A stretch of DNA of 64,000 bases, taken from positions 1-64,000 of the forward strand of contig NZ_FNCS01000005.1 of NCBI RefSeq assembly GCF_900100665.1, read 5' to 3'. Both the position numbers and the translations under genes were made by a program. Numbering within the stretch: the first letter of the stretch is position 1; each line of letters opens with the position of its first letter. This DNA comes from Pelagibacterium luteolum. GTDB lineage: Bacteria; Pseudomonadota; Alphaproteobacteria; Rhizobiales; Devosiaceae. Below are positions 53,900 to 63,387 of this stretch, piece after piece. Under the pieces are notes generated by a model, which ran no database searches, was not told where the DNA came from, and was given only the letters and a program-made list of their open reading frames with translations.

Positions 53900-55063
53900 C
53901 TACTCTCTCTTCTTGCTGCCCGTGCGAAGCCGTTCGGGTCGACGTTGCACCGGCTTCCGTTTCGGGCGCGACTTTGGCACAGGGCTATCGGAAACGCCAA
54001 GTGGCCGTTCGTCGGAGTCCGGCAGATCGCTTTTGTCTAGGGTTTCGACCGGCTCTACATGTTCGATCATTGGCTCGATGGGCGTTTCGACCGTGTCCTC
54101 CGGCGTTTCGTCGGGTTCGAAGGGATCCGTCTCGACGGTCTCGATCTCGGCCTCTGTGCTCTCGGGTTCGACCACTTCAGGGTCGGGCACGAGCTCAACC
54201 GATTCGATCTCGTCGCGTGGCGGCTCAGGTTCGAAGACGGGCTCTGTCCTGACCTCGGCAAATTTCGGCACCGCAGCGCTCGCTGCAACGACCGGCTCCG
54301 GTCCGGTCATGGCGGGCTCTTGCGGGGAAACGCTCGTATGGTCAGCCTTATGCCTTGCGATCCTCAACGCCTTTGAGACAGCGAGAATGATTACGGCGAA
54401 GGCGATAGCGAGATAGAGATATGGACGGGCAAGCTCCATGCCCAAACCGTCAGCCACCAGCATGATGCCGGCCATCAGGAGAATTGCGAGCGCCAGTGCC
54501 TTGACTGCCGGGTTGGCGCTCACAAACGCGCCGATCCTGTCGGCGGCTACATAGAGCACCGCCACGGATGCAATTGCCGCGATGGCCATAGCCCAGACAT
54601 ATGGACTAAGGCCCATGGCCATAATCACCATGTCGACCGAAAGAACTGCTTGGATTAGCGCGATCTGAGCGACGGCAAGAGCCAACCCTTCCGGCACGGA
54701 TGGCGGCGTCTCAGCAGGCGCGAAGGATGGTTCGACCAATGCGTGAAGGTCGGTCACGGCCCTATAAATCAGAAACAGACCACCGGCGATCAGGATCACT
54801 TCACGCCAGCTTGGCGCCCACCCGGCCAGATCAAACGCTACGCGCTCGAGGCCGAGCATCCAGGCGACGATAAACAGTATGACGAGCCTGAAGACGGCTC
54901 CGACAATCAGGCTGACGCGAAGCACCTTGTGGCGATGGTCTTCGGGAAGCTGGGCGGTCATGCCCGAGGTATATCGAACATTGTCGGCGCCAAGCACCAA
55001 CTCCATGCCGATCAGCAGCGCTATGCTTGCCCAGAACGCGGGCTGAGCAATCAGGTCCAGCAT
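53900..55063 (-). CDS. TerC-family membrane protein with long acidic C-terminal tail
   Basis: The first 240 residues form a TerC-type membrane protein of about seven spans with the metal-site motif ELVLGADNV (21-29) and a second conserved acidic motif VLSVDMVIMAM (140-150). TerC proteins take part in manganese homeostasis and metal loading of exported proteins. The last 145 residues (about 242-387) are unlike the family: mostly Glu, Pro and Val, ending in a Lys/Arg-rich piece (PKRKPVQRRPERLRTGSKKR). The tail is likely disordered and its role is unknown. Confidence 0.87.
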   Translation of the reverse strand: MLDLIAQPAFWASIALLIGMELVLGADNVRYTSGMTAQLPEDHRHKVLRVSLIVGAVFRLVILFIVAWMLGLERVAFDLAGWAPSWREVILIAGGLFLIYRAVTDLHALVEPSFAPAETPPSVPEGLALAVAQIALIQAVLSVDMVIMAMGLSPYVWAMAIAAIASVAVLYVAADRIGAFVSANPAVKALALAILLMAGIMLVADGLGMELARPYLYLAIAFAVIILAVSKALRIARHKADHTSVSPQEPAMTGPEPVVAASAAVPKFAEVRTEPVFEPEPPRDEIESVELVPDPEVVEPESTEAEIETVETDPFEPDETPEDTVETPIEPMIEHVEPVETLDKSDLPDSDERPLGVSDSPVPKSRPKRKPVQRRPERLRTGSKKRE

Positions 55064-55269
55064 TTAATGCCCTCATTTGTGAGAATGGCTAATATCACGA
55101 CTGCCCCGCCGCCCGTATCGCTCCACCGTTTAGCAGAAACTGTAGAGCGCGCCCGCACCCTCACGGGCAACCAAGGCAACAAAGCGGCAAAATGTCCAGA
55201 GTATAAGCAGTTTGCTTGCCGCCAGATGCCCGCACGCTTATCTCTTGGAAGACCGAAACGAGGTGTAAC

Positions 55270-56424
55270 ATGACGGCGCATACCCAGATCGCGGTAATCG
55301 GTGGTGGACTAGTAGGCAAGGCTGCGGCGGTCGCAAGCGCCCGCGCGGGGTTTAAAACGGTCCATATTGCGCCGGCCGCGCCGGAGGATCGGCGTACGTC
55401 AGCGCTGATGCAGCCGTCGGTCGACTATATGCGTGCAGCGGGACTGCTCGACGATCCAGACGCCTCCGGGGTGCCATTGCGGCGCATCAGAATCATCGAT
55501 GCGACGGAGCGTATGTTGCGCGCACCTGAAACGATGTTCGATGCGCGAGAAACGGGGGTGGATGCGTTCGGATGGAATTTTGCCAACACGGAACTCAACG
55601 CGCGTTTTGCAGCGTCCGGTGATGCATTGGCAGACCTTTCCACGCGCCAGGCAAGCCTCTCGACAGCGTCGCGCGACGGTGCCCTGTGGTCACTCGAACT
55701 CGATGATGGGACGCGTCTCACCGCTGATCTGGTGGTCGGGGCTGACGGGAAGAAGTCTAGAGTTCGGGAGCTGGCGGGTATTGGCGTACGCGAGAAGGTG
55801 TATCGGCAGTCCGCGCTTGTATGCGATCTCGATCTCGGACGCGCGCTGGATGGCGAGTCGGTGGAATTTCACTACCCCAATGGACCCTTCACGCTGGTTC
55901 CGGCCGGCGGCACGAAAGCCAATCTGGTCTGGATCGACCTGCCCGACACACTCGAGGCGGCGCGAGCGGATATCGAAACGCTGAAACGGGCGCTTCTCGA
56001 TAAATCCCAGCACCTGTTCGGCGCGCTCAATCCCCTCTCGGCGAGCTTTATCTTTCCATTGTCTTCTCTGTCGGTGGAGCGCGCCGGAAAAGACGGGGCG
56101 GTTCTGGTTGGCGAAGCGGCCCACGCATTCCCCCCCATTGGCGCGCAAGGGCTCAATCTGGGGCTTCGCGACGTGGCCAATCTCGATCGCTGTCTTTCGG
56201 CTGCAAACCCAGCGGCCTGGGGATGGGCAGACGGCGTGGCGCGGAGCTATGCAGCGGGCCGAAAGGATGATCTGACGCGGACGGGACTGTTCGTCGACGG
56301 CTTGTTCACGTCCCTCCTCTCCCCGCACCTCCCCGCCCAGGCGCTCCGCACAGCCGGCCTATGGTCGTTGAATGCCATTCCCGCACTGCGGCGGCGCGCC
56401 ATGGCTTTTGGACTGGGGCAATAA
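55270..56424 (+). CDS. UbiH/COQ6-family FAD-dependent hydroxylase
   Basis: The 384-residue flavoprotein has a Rossmann FAD site (IGGGLVGKAAAVASARAG, 10-27), a DG motif (VVGADGKKSRVRELAG) and the C-terminal FAD/ribityl motif GEAAHAFPPIGAQGLNLGLRD. These enzymes hydroxylate the ubiquinone ring in most proteobacteria. The exact ring position (UbiL, UbiM or other) cannot be told. GAGG precedes the ATG at 55270. It faces IalB and shares a terminator with it. Confidence 0.92.
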   Translation: MTAHTQIAVIGGGLVGKAAAVASARAGFKTVHIAPAAPEDRRTSALMQPSVDYMRAAGLLDDPDASGVPLRRIRIIDATERMLRAPETMFDARETGVDAFGWNFANTELNARFAASGDALADLSTRQASLSTASRDGALWSLELDDGTRLTADLVVGADGKKSRVRELAGIGVREKVYRQSALVCDLDLGRALDGESVEFHYPNGPFTLVPAGGTKANLVWIDLPDTLEAARADIETLKRALLDKSQHLFGALNPLSASFIFPLSSLSVERAGKDGAVLVGEAAHAFPPIGAQGLNLGLRDVANLDRCLSAANPAAWGWADGVARSYAAGRKDDLTRTGLFVDGLFTSLLSPHLPAQALRTAGLWSLNAIPALRRRAMAFGLGQ

Positions 56425-56426
56425 AA

Positions 56427-56450
56427 AACGGGCGCCAGGGGCGCCCGTAA
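56427..56450. terminator. Bidirectional terminator between ubi hydroxylase and IalB genes
   Basis: ACGGGCGCC (56428-56436) and GGCGCCCGT (56440-56448) surround AGG. The minus strand runs into TTTTTTA; the plus strand has AAAA before and TAAAAT after, so it serves mainly the IalB gene. Confidence 0.8.
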
Positions 56451-56474
56451 AATCTTTGAAACTGCCGCGCAGAT

Positions 56475-57158
56475 TTACTGAGCGGGTGCTGCTTCTGCCG
56501 GAGCGGGTTCGGCAGGAGTTACAGGCGCTTCCATCTGCTCGCGCAGCTGGTTGGCACGATCCTGCAGAACGGTCTCGAGAACGTTCTCGGTCGAGTTGGC
56601 CTGATTCAGCTCTTCGATGCTGATGCCTTCAGGATTGTCATAGACAGAGGTGAACCCGGCCAGGGTGATGGTAACCGTAATGTCTTCGTTCTGGCGGTTC
56701 TTGGCGATGAGCTTGAGTTCGGCGCCGCGCTTGAGGCTCTGGATGTAGCTTTCGTTGACGACGAGCTGCGCGGAACACGCCTGCGGGTCACAGAGCATGT
56801 AGGGCACGCGCACGGGCTTGCCACCATCGATCTGCCAGGAGAGGCCAAACGGGAGCAAAACACCGATCGGCACAGAGGCCACAGCCAACAAGCGGCTTTC
56901 CTGGCTCGGATCGTTGCGGAGCAGGAACGAGCCGGTGAAGACGCCAGTGTTGGTGACGACCTGGCGTATGATACAAGCCTGGCCGCCCTCATCAAGGTCG
57001 GAACAGACCTTGATCCAGTTGTCTTCGGCGGCAGCTGTCTCGGTCGCGGACAAATCAACGACGCCCGCGCCGGCGTCCTGCGCAAATGCTGCGCCCGCCA
57101 TGGAAATCGTCAGCCCCGCGGCAACAGCGCCTGCCAGCATCGCATTGAAGAGTTTCAT
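56475..57158 (-). CDS. Invasion-associated locus B (IalB) family protein
   Basis: The 227-residue periplasmic protein has a signal peptide cut after AFA (residue 26), the IalB core with paired cysteines (KVCSDLDEGGQACIIRQ and MLCDPQACSAQLVV), and an Ala/Pro/Glu tail (APVTPAEPAPAEAAPAQ). IalB affects erythrocyte entry in Bartonella; most rhizobial homologues are in harmless species and have no tested role. The ATG at 57158 is chosen for AGGAAA. Confidence 0.93.
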   Translation of the reverse strand: MKLFNAMLAGAVAAGLTISMAGAAFAQDAGAGVVDLSATETAAAEDNWIKVCSDLDEGGQACIIRQVVTNTGVFTGSFLLRNDPSQESRLLAVASVPIGVLLPFGLSWQIDGGKPVRVPYMLCDPQACSAQLVVNESYIQSLKRGAELKLIAKNRQNEDITVTITLAGFTSVYDNPEGISIEELNQANSTENVLETVLQDRANQLREQMEAPVTPAEPAPAEAAPAQ

Positions 57159-57298
57159 AGAATTTCCTGTTGCTCTGGGCGGGATTTCTCCCACCGGAAT
57201 CATGAGTTTCGGATACTTTCAAGAGCGGCGAATTCAGGCAATAACATGACATCCCCACCCTGCCAACGCAGATGCGACAAACCTGTTGCCTAGACGCT

Positions 57299-60200
57299 TC
57301 ACTGCGCTTTCGCCAGACCGGCAAGTCGGGACAGTATCGCCGCGCTGCCCTTGAGTCTTTGATCGGCGGTCGGCCAGTTGCGCGCGAACATGATCTTTTG
57401 GTCGGGACGCAGCTTGGCCGCCTGGCCCGGGTCCGCGATATGCCGCACCAATCCGGCAGGATTGGGGAAGACATTGTCGCGCAGGGTGATCAATGCACCT
57501 TTTGGCCCCGCGTCGACCTTTTCCACGTTGGCCGTGCGACACAGGGATTTGATCAGAACGACCTTTAGAAGTCCTTCCACCTCTTCGGGCAGAGGACCAA
57601 AGCGGTCGATCATCTCGGCTCCGAACGCATCGATCTCGCGAGGGTCGGACAGATCGCCCAAGCGGCGGTAAAGCTCCATGCGGACCTGAAGGTCGGGTAC
57701 AAAAGCTTCCGGGATCATGACGGGCATGCCCAGCGAAATCTGGGGTGACCACTGGCCCCGCTCGGCTTCGTCGTCAGTCTGACCTGCCCGCAGCGAAGCA
57801 ACGGCCTCCTCGAGCATTGACTGGTAGAGTTCGAACCCAACCTCGCGAATGTGGCCGGACTGCTCCTCGCCCAGAAGGTTGCCGGCCCCGCGGATGTCCA
57901 TGTCGTGGCTGGCGAGTTGGAAGCCGGCACCGAGCGACTCCAGTGATTGGAGCACTTGGAGGCGACGCTGGGCCTGGTAGTTGAGTTTGCGATCGGCCGG
58001 GACCGTGAAGATCGCATAGGCGCGGGTCTTCGATCGGCCGATGCGCCCGCGGATTTGATAGAGCTGTGCGAGACCGAATTTGTCGGCACGATGAACGATC
58101 AGTGTGTTGGCCGTAGGCACGTCCAGGCCGGATTCGACGATGGTCGTGGCGACCAGCACGTCGAATTTTCCGTCGTAGAAGGCATTCATCGTGTCGTCGA
58201 GTTGCTGGGGCGCCATCTGCCCATTGGCAACGACGAAGCTGACTTCAGGGACGTGATCTCTGAGGAACTGCGCGATATCGGGCTGGTCCGAAATGCGCGG
58301 GCACACATAGAAGGCCTGACCGCCCCGATATTTTTCACGCAGTAGCGCCTCTCGAATGACCAATGGATCGAATGGCGAAACGAACGTGCGGATCGCCAGG
58401 CGATCGACGGGCGGCGTGGCCAGAAGCGAGAGGTCGCGGACGCCCGTCAGAGCAAGTTGAAGCGTGCGTGGGATGGGCGTAGCCGAAAGCGTGAGGACGT
58501 GGACATTGGCTCGCATTTCCTTGAGCCGCTCTTTGTGCGCGACACCAAAATGCTGTTCTTCGTCGATGATCAGGAGACCTAGATCACGGAACTCAACTGA
58601 TTTCGAGAGCAATGCGTGGGTGCCGACGACGATGTCCACGCCGCCATCCTTGATGCCTTCCTTGGTCGCCTTCAATTCTGCGGCGGGGACGAGGCGCGAA
58701 GCCTGGCGCACGCGGACTGGGAGACCCGAGAAGCGTTCGGAAAAAGTCTTGAAGTGCTGGCGTGAGAGAAGCGTGGTGGGGACGACGACCGCGACCTGTC
58801 GGCCGCTCATGGCCATGACGAAAGCCGCGCGGAGCGCGACCTCCGTCTTGCCAAAACCGACGTCGCCGCAGACGAGGCGGTCCATGATGCGGCCCGATGT
58901 GAGGTCGTCGAAAACCGCATCGATCGTGGTGAGCTGGTCTTCGGTTTCCTCATAGGGAAAGCGCGCACAAAACTCGTCGTATGCACCGGTTTGCACCTCG
59001 ATCGGAGCCGTCGTCGCCATCTGTCGCGCGGCGGCGATCTTGATCAACTGCTCCGCCATATCGCGGATGCGCTTCTTAAGCTTGGACTTCTTGGCCTGCC
59101 AGGCAACGCCACCGAGCTTGTCGAGTTCTGCGCCCTCAGCCCCATAGCGAGACAACAGTTCGATGTTTTCGACAGGAAGATAGAGCTTGTCGCCCTTGGC
59201 GTATTCGATCTCGACGCAGTCGTGTGGTGCGCCCTGGACCTCGATTGCCTTGAGCCCGATAAAGCGACCGATACCGTGGTCGACATGCACGACCAGATCG
59301 CCGGCAGAAAGGCTGCTGGCTTCAGTGAGCGCATCGGAGGCCTTCTTGCGCCGCGTGGCCCGGATGATGCGTTCGCCGAGGATGTCCTGTTCGGACAAAA
59401 CGGCAATATCGTCGGTGAGATAGCCGGTTTCGAGCGGCAGGACGATCAGGCCAAGCTGGCCAACTTTGAGCTGCGAAAGCTGGTTCCAATTTTCGAGCTT
59501 CTTGATCGCTTTGAGGCCGTGATCCTTGAGAACCTGCCCCATGCGATCGCGGGTGCCTTCGGTCCAGCAGGTGATGATGGTTTTGCGCCCTGCCCGCGCT
59601 TCGGTCTTGATGCGGGCGATGACGGCTTCGAACAGATTGGTGTCAGTCGCCTGGCGTTCGGCGGCAAAGGTTGGTGCGAGATGGCCGCCGCAGTCGATGA
59701 CCGGGAGGGATTCGCTGGCGGGCATGAAGGGTGTAAGTTCGGAGACCTCGTGCCCCCGAACGAGTTCGTATGGGCCTTGATCGACGTTGTAGAGGAGTTC
59801 GGGCTTGAGCGGCTTATAGGGTGCGCCGGCGGTGTTGCCCTGCTCTCGGGCTTCCTTGCGCGCGGAGTAATAGTCGAGAATCTGGTCGCGGCGTTCGGCG
59901 TAAGATGCCTTGGCCTGCTCGTCAAAAAACACTGGCGCATCAGCGATGTAGGAGGCGAAGCTGGCCATATCCTCGTAGAAGAACGGGAGCCAATGTTCCA
60001 TGCCGGCAAAGCGCTGGCCGGCGCTGATGGCGCCGTAAAGCGGATCGTCGGCGGTGTTGCCGCCAAAGGCCGTGGTGTAGTTTCGGCGGAAGCGGCGGAT
60101 GGTGTCCTCGGTGAGCAGGGCTTCGCTCATCGGGACGAGAGTTACGCGCTTGACGTTGCCGGTGGTGCGTTGAGTTTCAGTGTCGAAAGTGCGAATGGTT

Positions 60201-60781
60201 TCAAGCTGTTGGCCGAAAAAATCGAAGCGCAGGGGAGCGTCGTGGCCGGCGGGGTAGAGATCGATCAGTCCGCCGCGGACGGCAAATTCGCCGGTTTCGC
60301 GCACTGTTGGGACACGGAGATAGCCGTTGTTGGTGGCCCAGCCGATGAGTTTTTCGCTGTCCACCATCCGTCCCGCCGCGGCGGAAAACGTCATGGATTC
60401 AACGACATCGCGCGGGACGACGCGCTGGATGAACGCATTGACCGCGGTGAGGACGACCGCGCCTTTCGTGTTGGGGTCGACCAGTTGGGCCAGCGTGGAC
60501 ATGCGGGCAGAAATGGTCACCGCGTTGGGGGAAACGCGGTCATAGGGGAGGCTGTCCCAAGCGGGGAAAACCAGGACTGGATGGCCCGGAAGCATGGCCT
60601 GAAGGCTATCGGCCATGCGCTGGAGGCGTCGACCATCGCGCGCAACAAACGCAATTGAAACAGGCGATTGCGGCGCCTCTTTCGACCTTTGCTCGATCTC
60701 TCTCGCGAGCACGGCGGGCTGCATTCCGTCGGGAACGTTAGCGAGAATTCTCGACGGCTTGTCGCTCATGGAATCGGTCAC
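57299..60781 (-). CDS. mfd: Transcription-repair coupling factor
   Basis: The 1160-residue helicase-translocase removes RNA polymerase stalled at lesions and recruits UvrA. It has UvrB-like N-terminal domains, an RNA-polymerase-interaction domain (about 480-560, DHGIGRFIGLKAIEVQGAPHD), and a RecG-type motor with Walker A GDVGFGKTEVALRA and the DEEQHFGV box. The TRCF C-terminal domain follows. The start GTG at 60781 follows AGGGG and overlaps the sdhE stop (GTGA); an ATG at 60769 is possible. Confidence 0.97.
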   Translation of the reverse strand: MTDSMSDKPSRILANVPDGMQPAVLAREIEQRSKEAPQSPVSIAFVARDGRRLQRMADSLQAMLPGHPVLVFPAWDSLPYDRVSPNAVTISARMSTLAQLVDPNTKGAVVLTAVNAFIQRVVPRDVVESMTFSAAAGRMVDSEKLIGWATNNGYLRVPTVRETGEFAVRGGLIDLYPAGHDAPLRFDFFGQQLETIRTFDTETQRTTGNVKRVTLVPMSEALLTEDTIRRFRRNYTTAFGGNTADDPLYGAISAGQRFAGMEHWLPFFYEDMASFASYIADAPVFFDEQAKASYAERRDQILDYYSARKEAREQGNTAGAPYKPLKPELLYNVDQGPYELVRGHEVSELTPFMPASESLPVIDCGGHLAPTFAAERQATDTNLFEAVIARIKTEARAGRKTIITCWTEGTRDRMGQVLKDHGLKAIKKLENWNQLSQLKVGQLGLIVLPLETGYLTDDIAVLSEQDILGERIIRATRRKKASDALTEASSLSAGDLVVHVDHGIGRFIGLKAIEVQGAPHDCVEIEYAKGDKLYLPVENIELLSRYGAEGAELDKLGGVAWQAKKSKLKKRIRDMAEQLIKIAAARQMATTAPIEVQTGAYDEFCARFPYEETEDQLTTIDAVFDDLTSGRIMDRLVCGDVGFGKTEVALRAAFVMAMSGRQVAVVVPTTLLSRQHFKTFSERFSGLPVRVRQASRLVPAAELKATKEGIKDGGVDIVVGTHALLSKSVEFRDLGLLIIDEEQHFGVAHKERLKEMRANVHVLTLSATPIPRTLQLALTGVRDLSLLATPPVDRLAIRTFVSPFDPLVIREALLREKYRGGQAFYVCPRISDQPDIAQFLRDHVPEVSFVVANGQMAPQQLDDTMNAFYDGKFDVLVATTIVESGLDVPTANTLIVHRADKFGLAQLYQIRGRIGRSKTRAYAIFTVPADRKLNYQAQRRLQVLQSLESLGAGFQLASHDMDIRGAGNLLGEEQSGHIREVGFELYQSMLEEAVASLRAGQTDDEAERGQWSPQISLGMPVMIPEAFVPDLQVRMELYRRLGDLSDPREIDAFGAEMIDRFGPLPEEVEGLLKVVLIKSLCRTANVEKVDAGPKGALITLRDNVFPNPAGLVRHIADPGQAAKLRPDQKIMFARNWPTADQRLKGSAAILSRLAGLAKAQ

Positions 60782-61056
60782 GGGCGCCCCTGCCCGATCT
60801 TGTGGTCGCGGATCATCGAAATGAGTTCATGGTCGGCATCGTGCGGGATGTCGCGCTGGCCCATCAGCCACGCCTGAAGATCGGTTTCCTCATTATCCAT
60901 AAGGACTTCCAGCCGATCGAGCATGGCGGAGTCGAGTGTGGACAGATGGTCGGCGACGTAGCCGCCGATCAGAATATCCATCTCTTGGGTGCCGCGATGC
61001 TGGGCGCGGTAGAGGGCGCGCTTGCGGCGTGTTTCGATGTCGTCGGTCAAGGTCAT
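60778..61056 (-). CDS. sdhE: FAD assembly factor SdhE
   Basis: The 92-residue protein has the signature RRKRALYRAQHRGTQEMD, in which RGxxEMD contacts SdhA. It helps attach FAD covalently to succinate dehydrogenase. Start is the ATG at 61056; the gene overlaps mfd by 4 bases, the usual alphaproteobacterial linkage. It is divergent from recG across 180 bases. Confidence 0.95.
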   Translation of the reverse strand: MTLTDDIETRRKRALYRAQHRGTQEMDILIGGYVADHLSTLDSAMLDRLEVLMDNEETDLQAWLMGQRDIPHDADHELISMIRDHKIGQGRP

Positions 61057-61237
61057 ACAGCCCGCATATATGGGTCGAGATCGGAGTTAATAGCGATGAT
61101 CGACCGAGCTGTCAGCCACTTGGCAACACTGTTGTGCGAAAGCCCGGCGATTGGCGGCCAGCTCGATAGAAAAACTGTCCCCGCGCCATCGCACGCTGGT
61201 AAGTTCTACTTCCGTTCATATACGTCGGAATCGAGTC

Positions 61238-63343
61238 GTGCCACGCCCCGATCTGCTCAACCCGCTGTTCAAGTCCCTCAAATCGATGAAGGGGGTCGGG
61301 CCCCAATTGGGGATATTGTTCGCCAAGTTCTTTTCCGCGCCCGACGGACAGGATGCGGTCGTGCTCGACGTTTTAACGCACATGCCATCGGGAGTGATCG
61401 ACCGGCGTGCGCAGAATGGCGTGGCCTATGCACCGGTGGGCTCGATAGCGACGCTCAAGCTTCATGTCGACGACCATATCGTTCCGCCACGTGGCAGTCG
61501 GGCACCGCTGCGGATCAGGGCGCATGACGAAACCGGCGAGATCACGCTGAGCTTTTTCGGCTCGAAGGGCGGCTGGGTCGAGAAGCAATTGCCGATCGGT
61601 GAAGTGCGGTACGTTTCCGGTGAGATCGGGTTTTTCGGGCGCGAAAAGCAGATGACACATCCCGACTATATCGTCGAACCGGACCAGATCGACAAATTGC
61701 CGATGGTGGAGCCGGTCTATCCGCTCACGCACGGGCTGTCTTCGAAGGTATTACGCAAGGTGATCGCGGCGTCGCTCGATAGCGTGCCGATCATTCCCGA
61801 ATGGATCGGCAAGGATCGACGCACGATCATGAACTGGCCGGGATTTTCCGAGGCACTGCGACATATCCATGCGCCGCAACGCCCGAGCGAAGGGGACATC
61901 GTCTCTCCGTCGCGGATGCGGCTGGCCTATGACGAATATCTGGCCGGGCAGCTGACGCTGAGCCTTATCCGGGAAACCATGGTCAAATCCTCGGGCATCG
62001 CGCGGCAAATGACGGATGCGATCACGTCTCGACTGGAGGCCGCCCTACCCTTCGCGATGACCGATGGGCAACGCCTCGCGATTGCGGACATTCGCGAAGA
62101 TCTGGAAAAGCCGACCCGCATGTCGCGGTTGCTGCAGGGCGATGTGGGGTCTGGCAAGACCGTCGTGGCACTGATGGCCATGGCGATGGTGGCGGAAGGC
62201 GGGGCGCAATCCTCGCTCATGGCACCGACAGAGATTTTGGCGAACCAGCACTTCAAGACGCTCAAGCCGCTGGCCGATGCTGTCGGGCTTGGGATCGTCC
62301 TGATGACGGGAAAGATGCCGGCGGCTGAGAAGCGCGCAGCACTCGCCGGGCTGGCCGATGGATCGATCACTATTGCCGTCGGTACGCACGCGCTGTTTCA
62401 GAGCGGGGTGACGTTTCACAATCTCGGGCTAACGGTGGTGGACGAGCAGCATCGCTTCGGCGTCCATCAGCGTCTGGCGCTGTCGGAAAAGGGGCACAAG
62501 ACCGACCTTCTTGTCATGACGGCGACGCCGATACCGCGCACTCTTGTTCTCACCCATTTCGGTGACATGGATGTCTCGGTGCTGCGCGAAAAGCCCGCTG
62601 GACGGCAGCCTATCGATACGGCGGTGCTGCCGATCGGCGAGTATGACCGGGTGATTGCGCGGCTGGCGGCGCGGCTTGAGGATGGCGCGCAAGCCTATTG
62701 GGTGTGCCCGCTTGTTGAGGAAAGCGAGGTGCTCGATGTGGTGGCGGCGGAGGACCGGTTCGCGGAGCTGCAACAGCACTTCGGGGATCGGGTGGAACTC
62801 GTGCATGGCCGCATGAGCGCGGCGGCAAAGCAGGCGGCAATGGCGCGCTTTCAATCGGGCGAGGCGCAGGTGCTTGTCGCCACGACAGTGATCGAAGTCG
62901 GGGTCGACGTGCCCAATGCGACGATCATCATCATAGAGCACGCAGAGCGGTTCGGGCTGGCGCAGTTGCACCAATTACGCGGTCGTGTCGGACGCGGATC
63001 AGCGCGATCTGCGTGCCTGTTGCTCTATTCCGAGCCGATCAGCGAGACGGCAAAGCAGCGGCTGGAAGCGATCCGTTCGACCGATGATGGGTTCGTTATC
63101 GCTGAGAAGGATTTGGAACTGCGTGGCCAGGGCGACCTGTTGGGTACGCGGCAATCGGGGATGCCGGGATATCGGATTGCCGTGCCCGACGTGCATAGCC
63201 ATCTCCTGGAAATGGCCCATGATGACGCGCGGGCGGCGCTGGAACGCAATCCGGGGCTCAAGGGGCCGGATGGCGAGGCGCTGAGGTCGCTGCTTTATAT
63301 CTTCCGCAAGGATCTGGCGATTCCGCTGATCAAGGCGGGGTGA
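61238..63343 (+). CDS. recG: ATP-dependent DNA helicase RecG
   Basis: The 701-residue helicase remodels stalled forks and branched DNA. An N-terminal wedge (OB-fold with YAPVGSIATLKLHVDDH) is followed by the helicase core with Walker A GDVGSGKTVVALMA, DEQHRFG, and TATPIPRTL, and by the C-terminal RGRVGRGSARSACLLLY. The GTG at 61238 is the start at which similarity begins, with GGAATCGAG before it; upstream residues are not protein-like. Divergent from sdhE-mfd. Confidence 0.96.
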   Translation: MPRPDLLNPLFKSLKSMKGVGPQLGILFAKFFSAPDGQDAVVLDVLTHMPSGVIDRRAQNGVAYAPVGSIATLKLHVDDHIVPPRGSRAPLRIRAHDETGEITLSFFGSKGGWVEKQLPIGEVRYVSGEIGFFGREKQMTHPDYIVEPDQIDKLPMVEPVYPLTHGLSSKVLRKVIAASLDSVPIIPEWIGKDRRTIMNWPGFSEALRHIHAPQRPSEGDIVSPSRMRLAYDEYLAGQLTLSLIRETMVKSSGIARQMTDAITSRLEAALPFAMTDGQRLAIADIREDLEKPTRMSRLLQGDVGSGKTVVALMAMAMVAEGGAQSSLMAPTEILANQHFKTLKPLADAVGLGIVLMTGKMPAAEKRAALAGLADGSITIAVGTHALFQSGVTFHNLGLTVVDEQHRFGVHQRLALSEKGHKTDLLVMTATPIPRTLVLTHFGDMDVSVLREKPAGRQPIDTAVLPIGEYDRVIARLAARLEDGAQAYWVCPLVEESEVLDVVAAEDRFAELQQHFGDRVELVHGRMSAAAKQAAMARFQSGEAQVLVATTVIEVGVDVPNATIIIIEHAERFGLAQLHQLRGRVGRGSARSACLLLYSEPISETAKQRLEAIRSTDDGFVIAEKDLELRGQGDLLGTRQSGMPGYRIAVPDVHSHLLEMAHDDARAALERNPGLKGPDGEALRSLLYIFRKDLAIPLIKAG

Positions 63344-63387
63344 GCGGCTGGTAACGGGTGGCAGTGATGCGCAAAGCGAGTTGGGAA

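Noticed and set aside
58991-60658. 555-codon open frame on the plus strand inside mfd
   Set aside because: It is antisense to a clear full-length mfd gene. High GC content keeps the antisense frame open; the translation has no recognisable domain.
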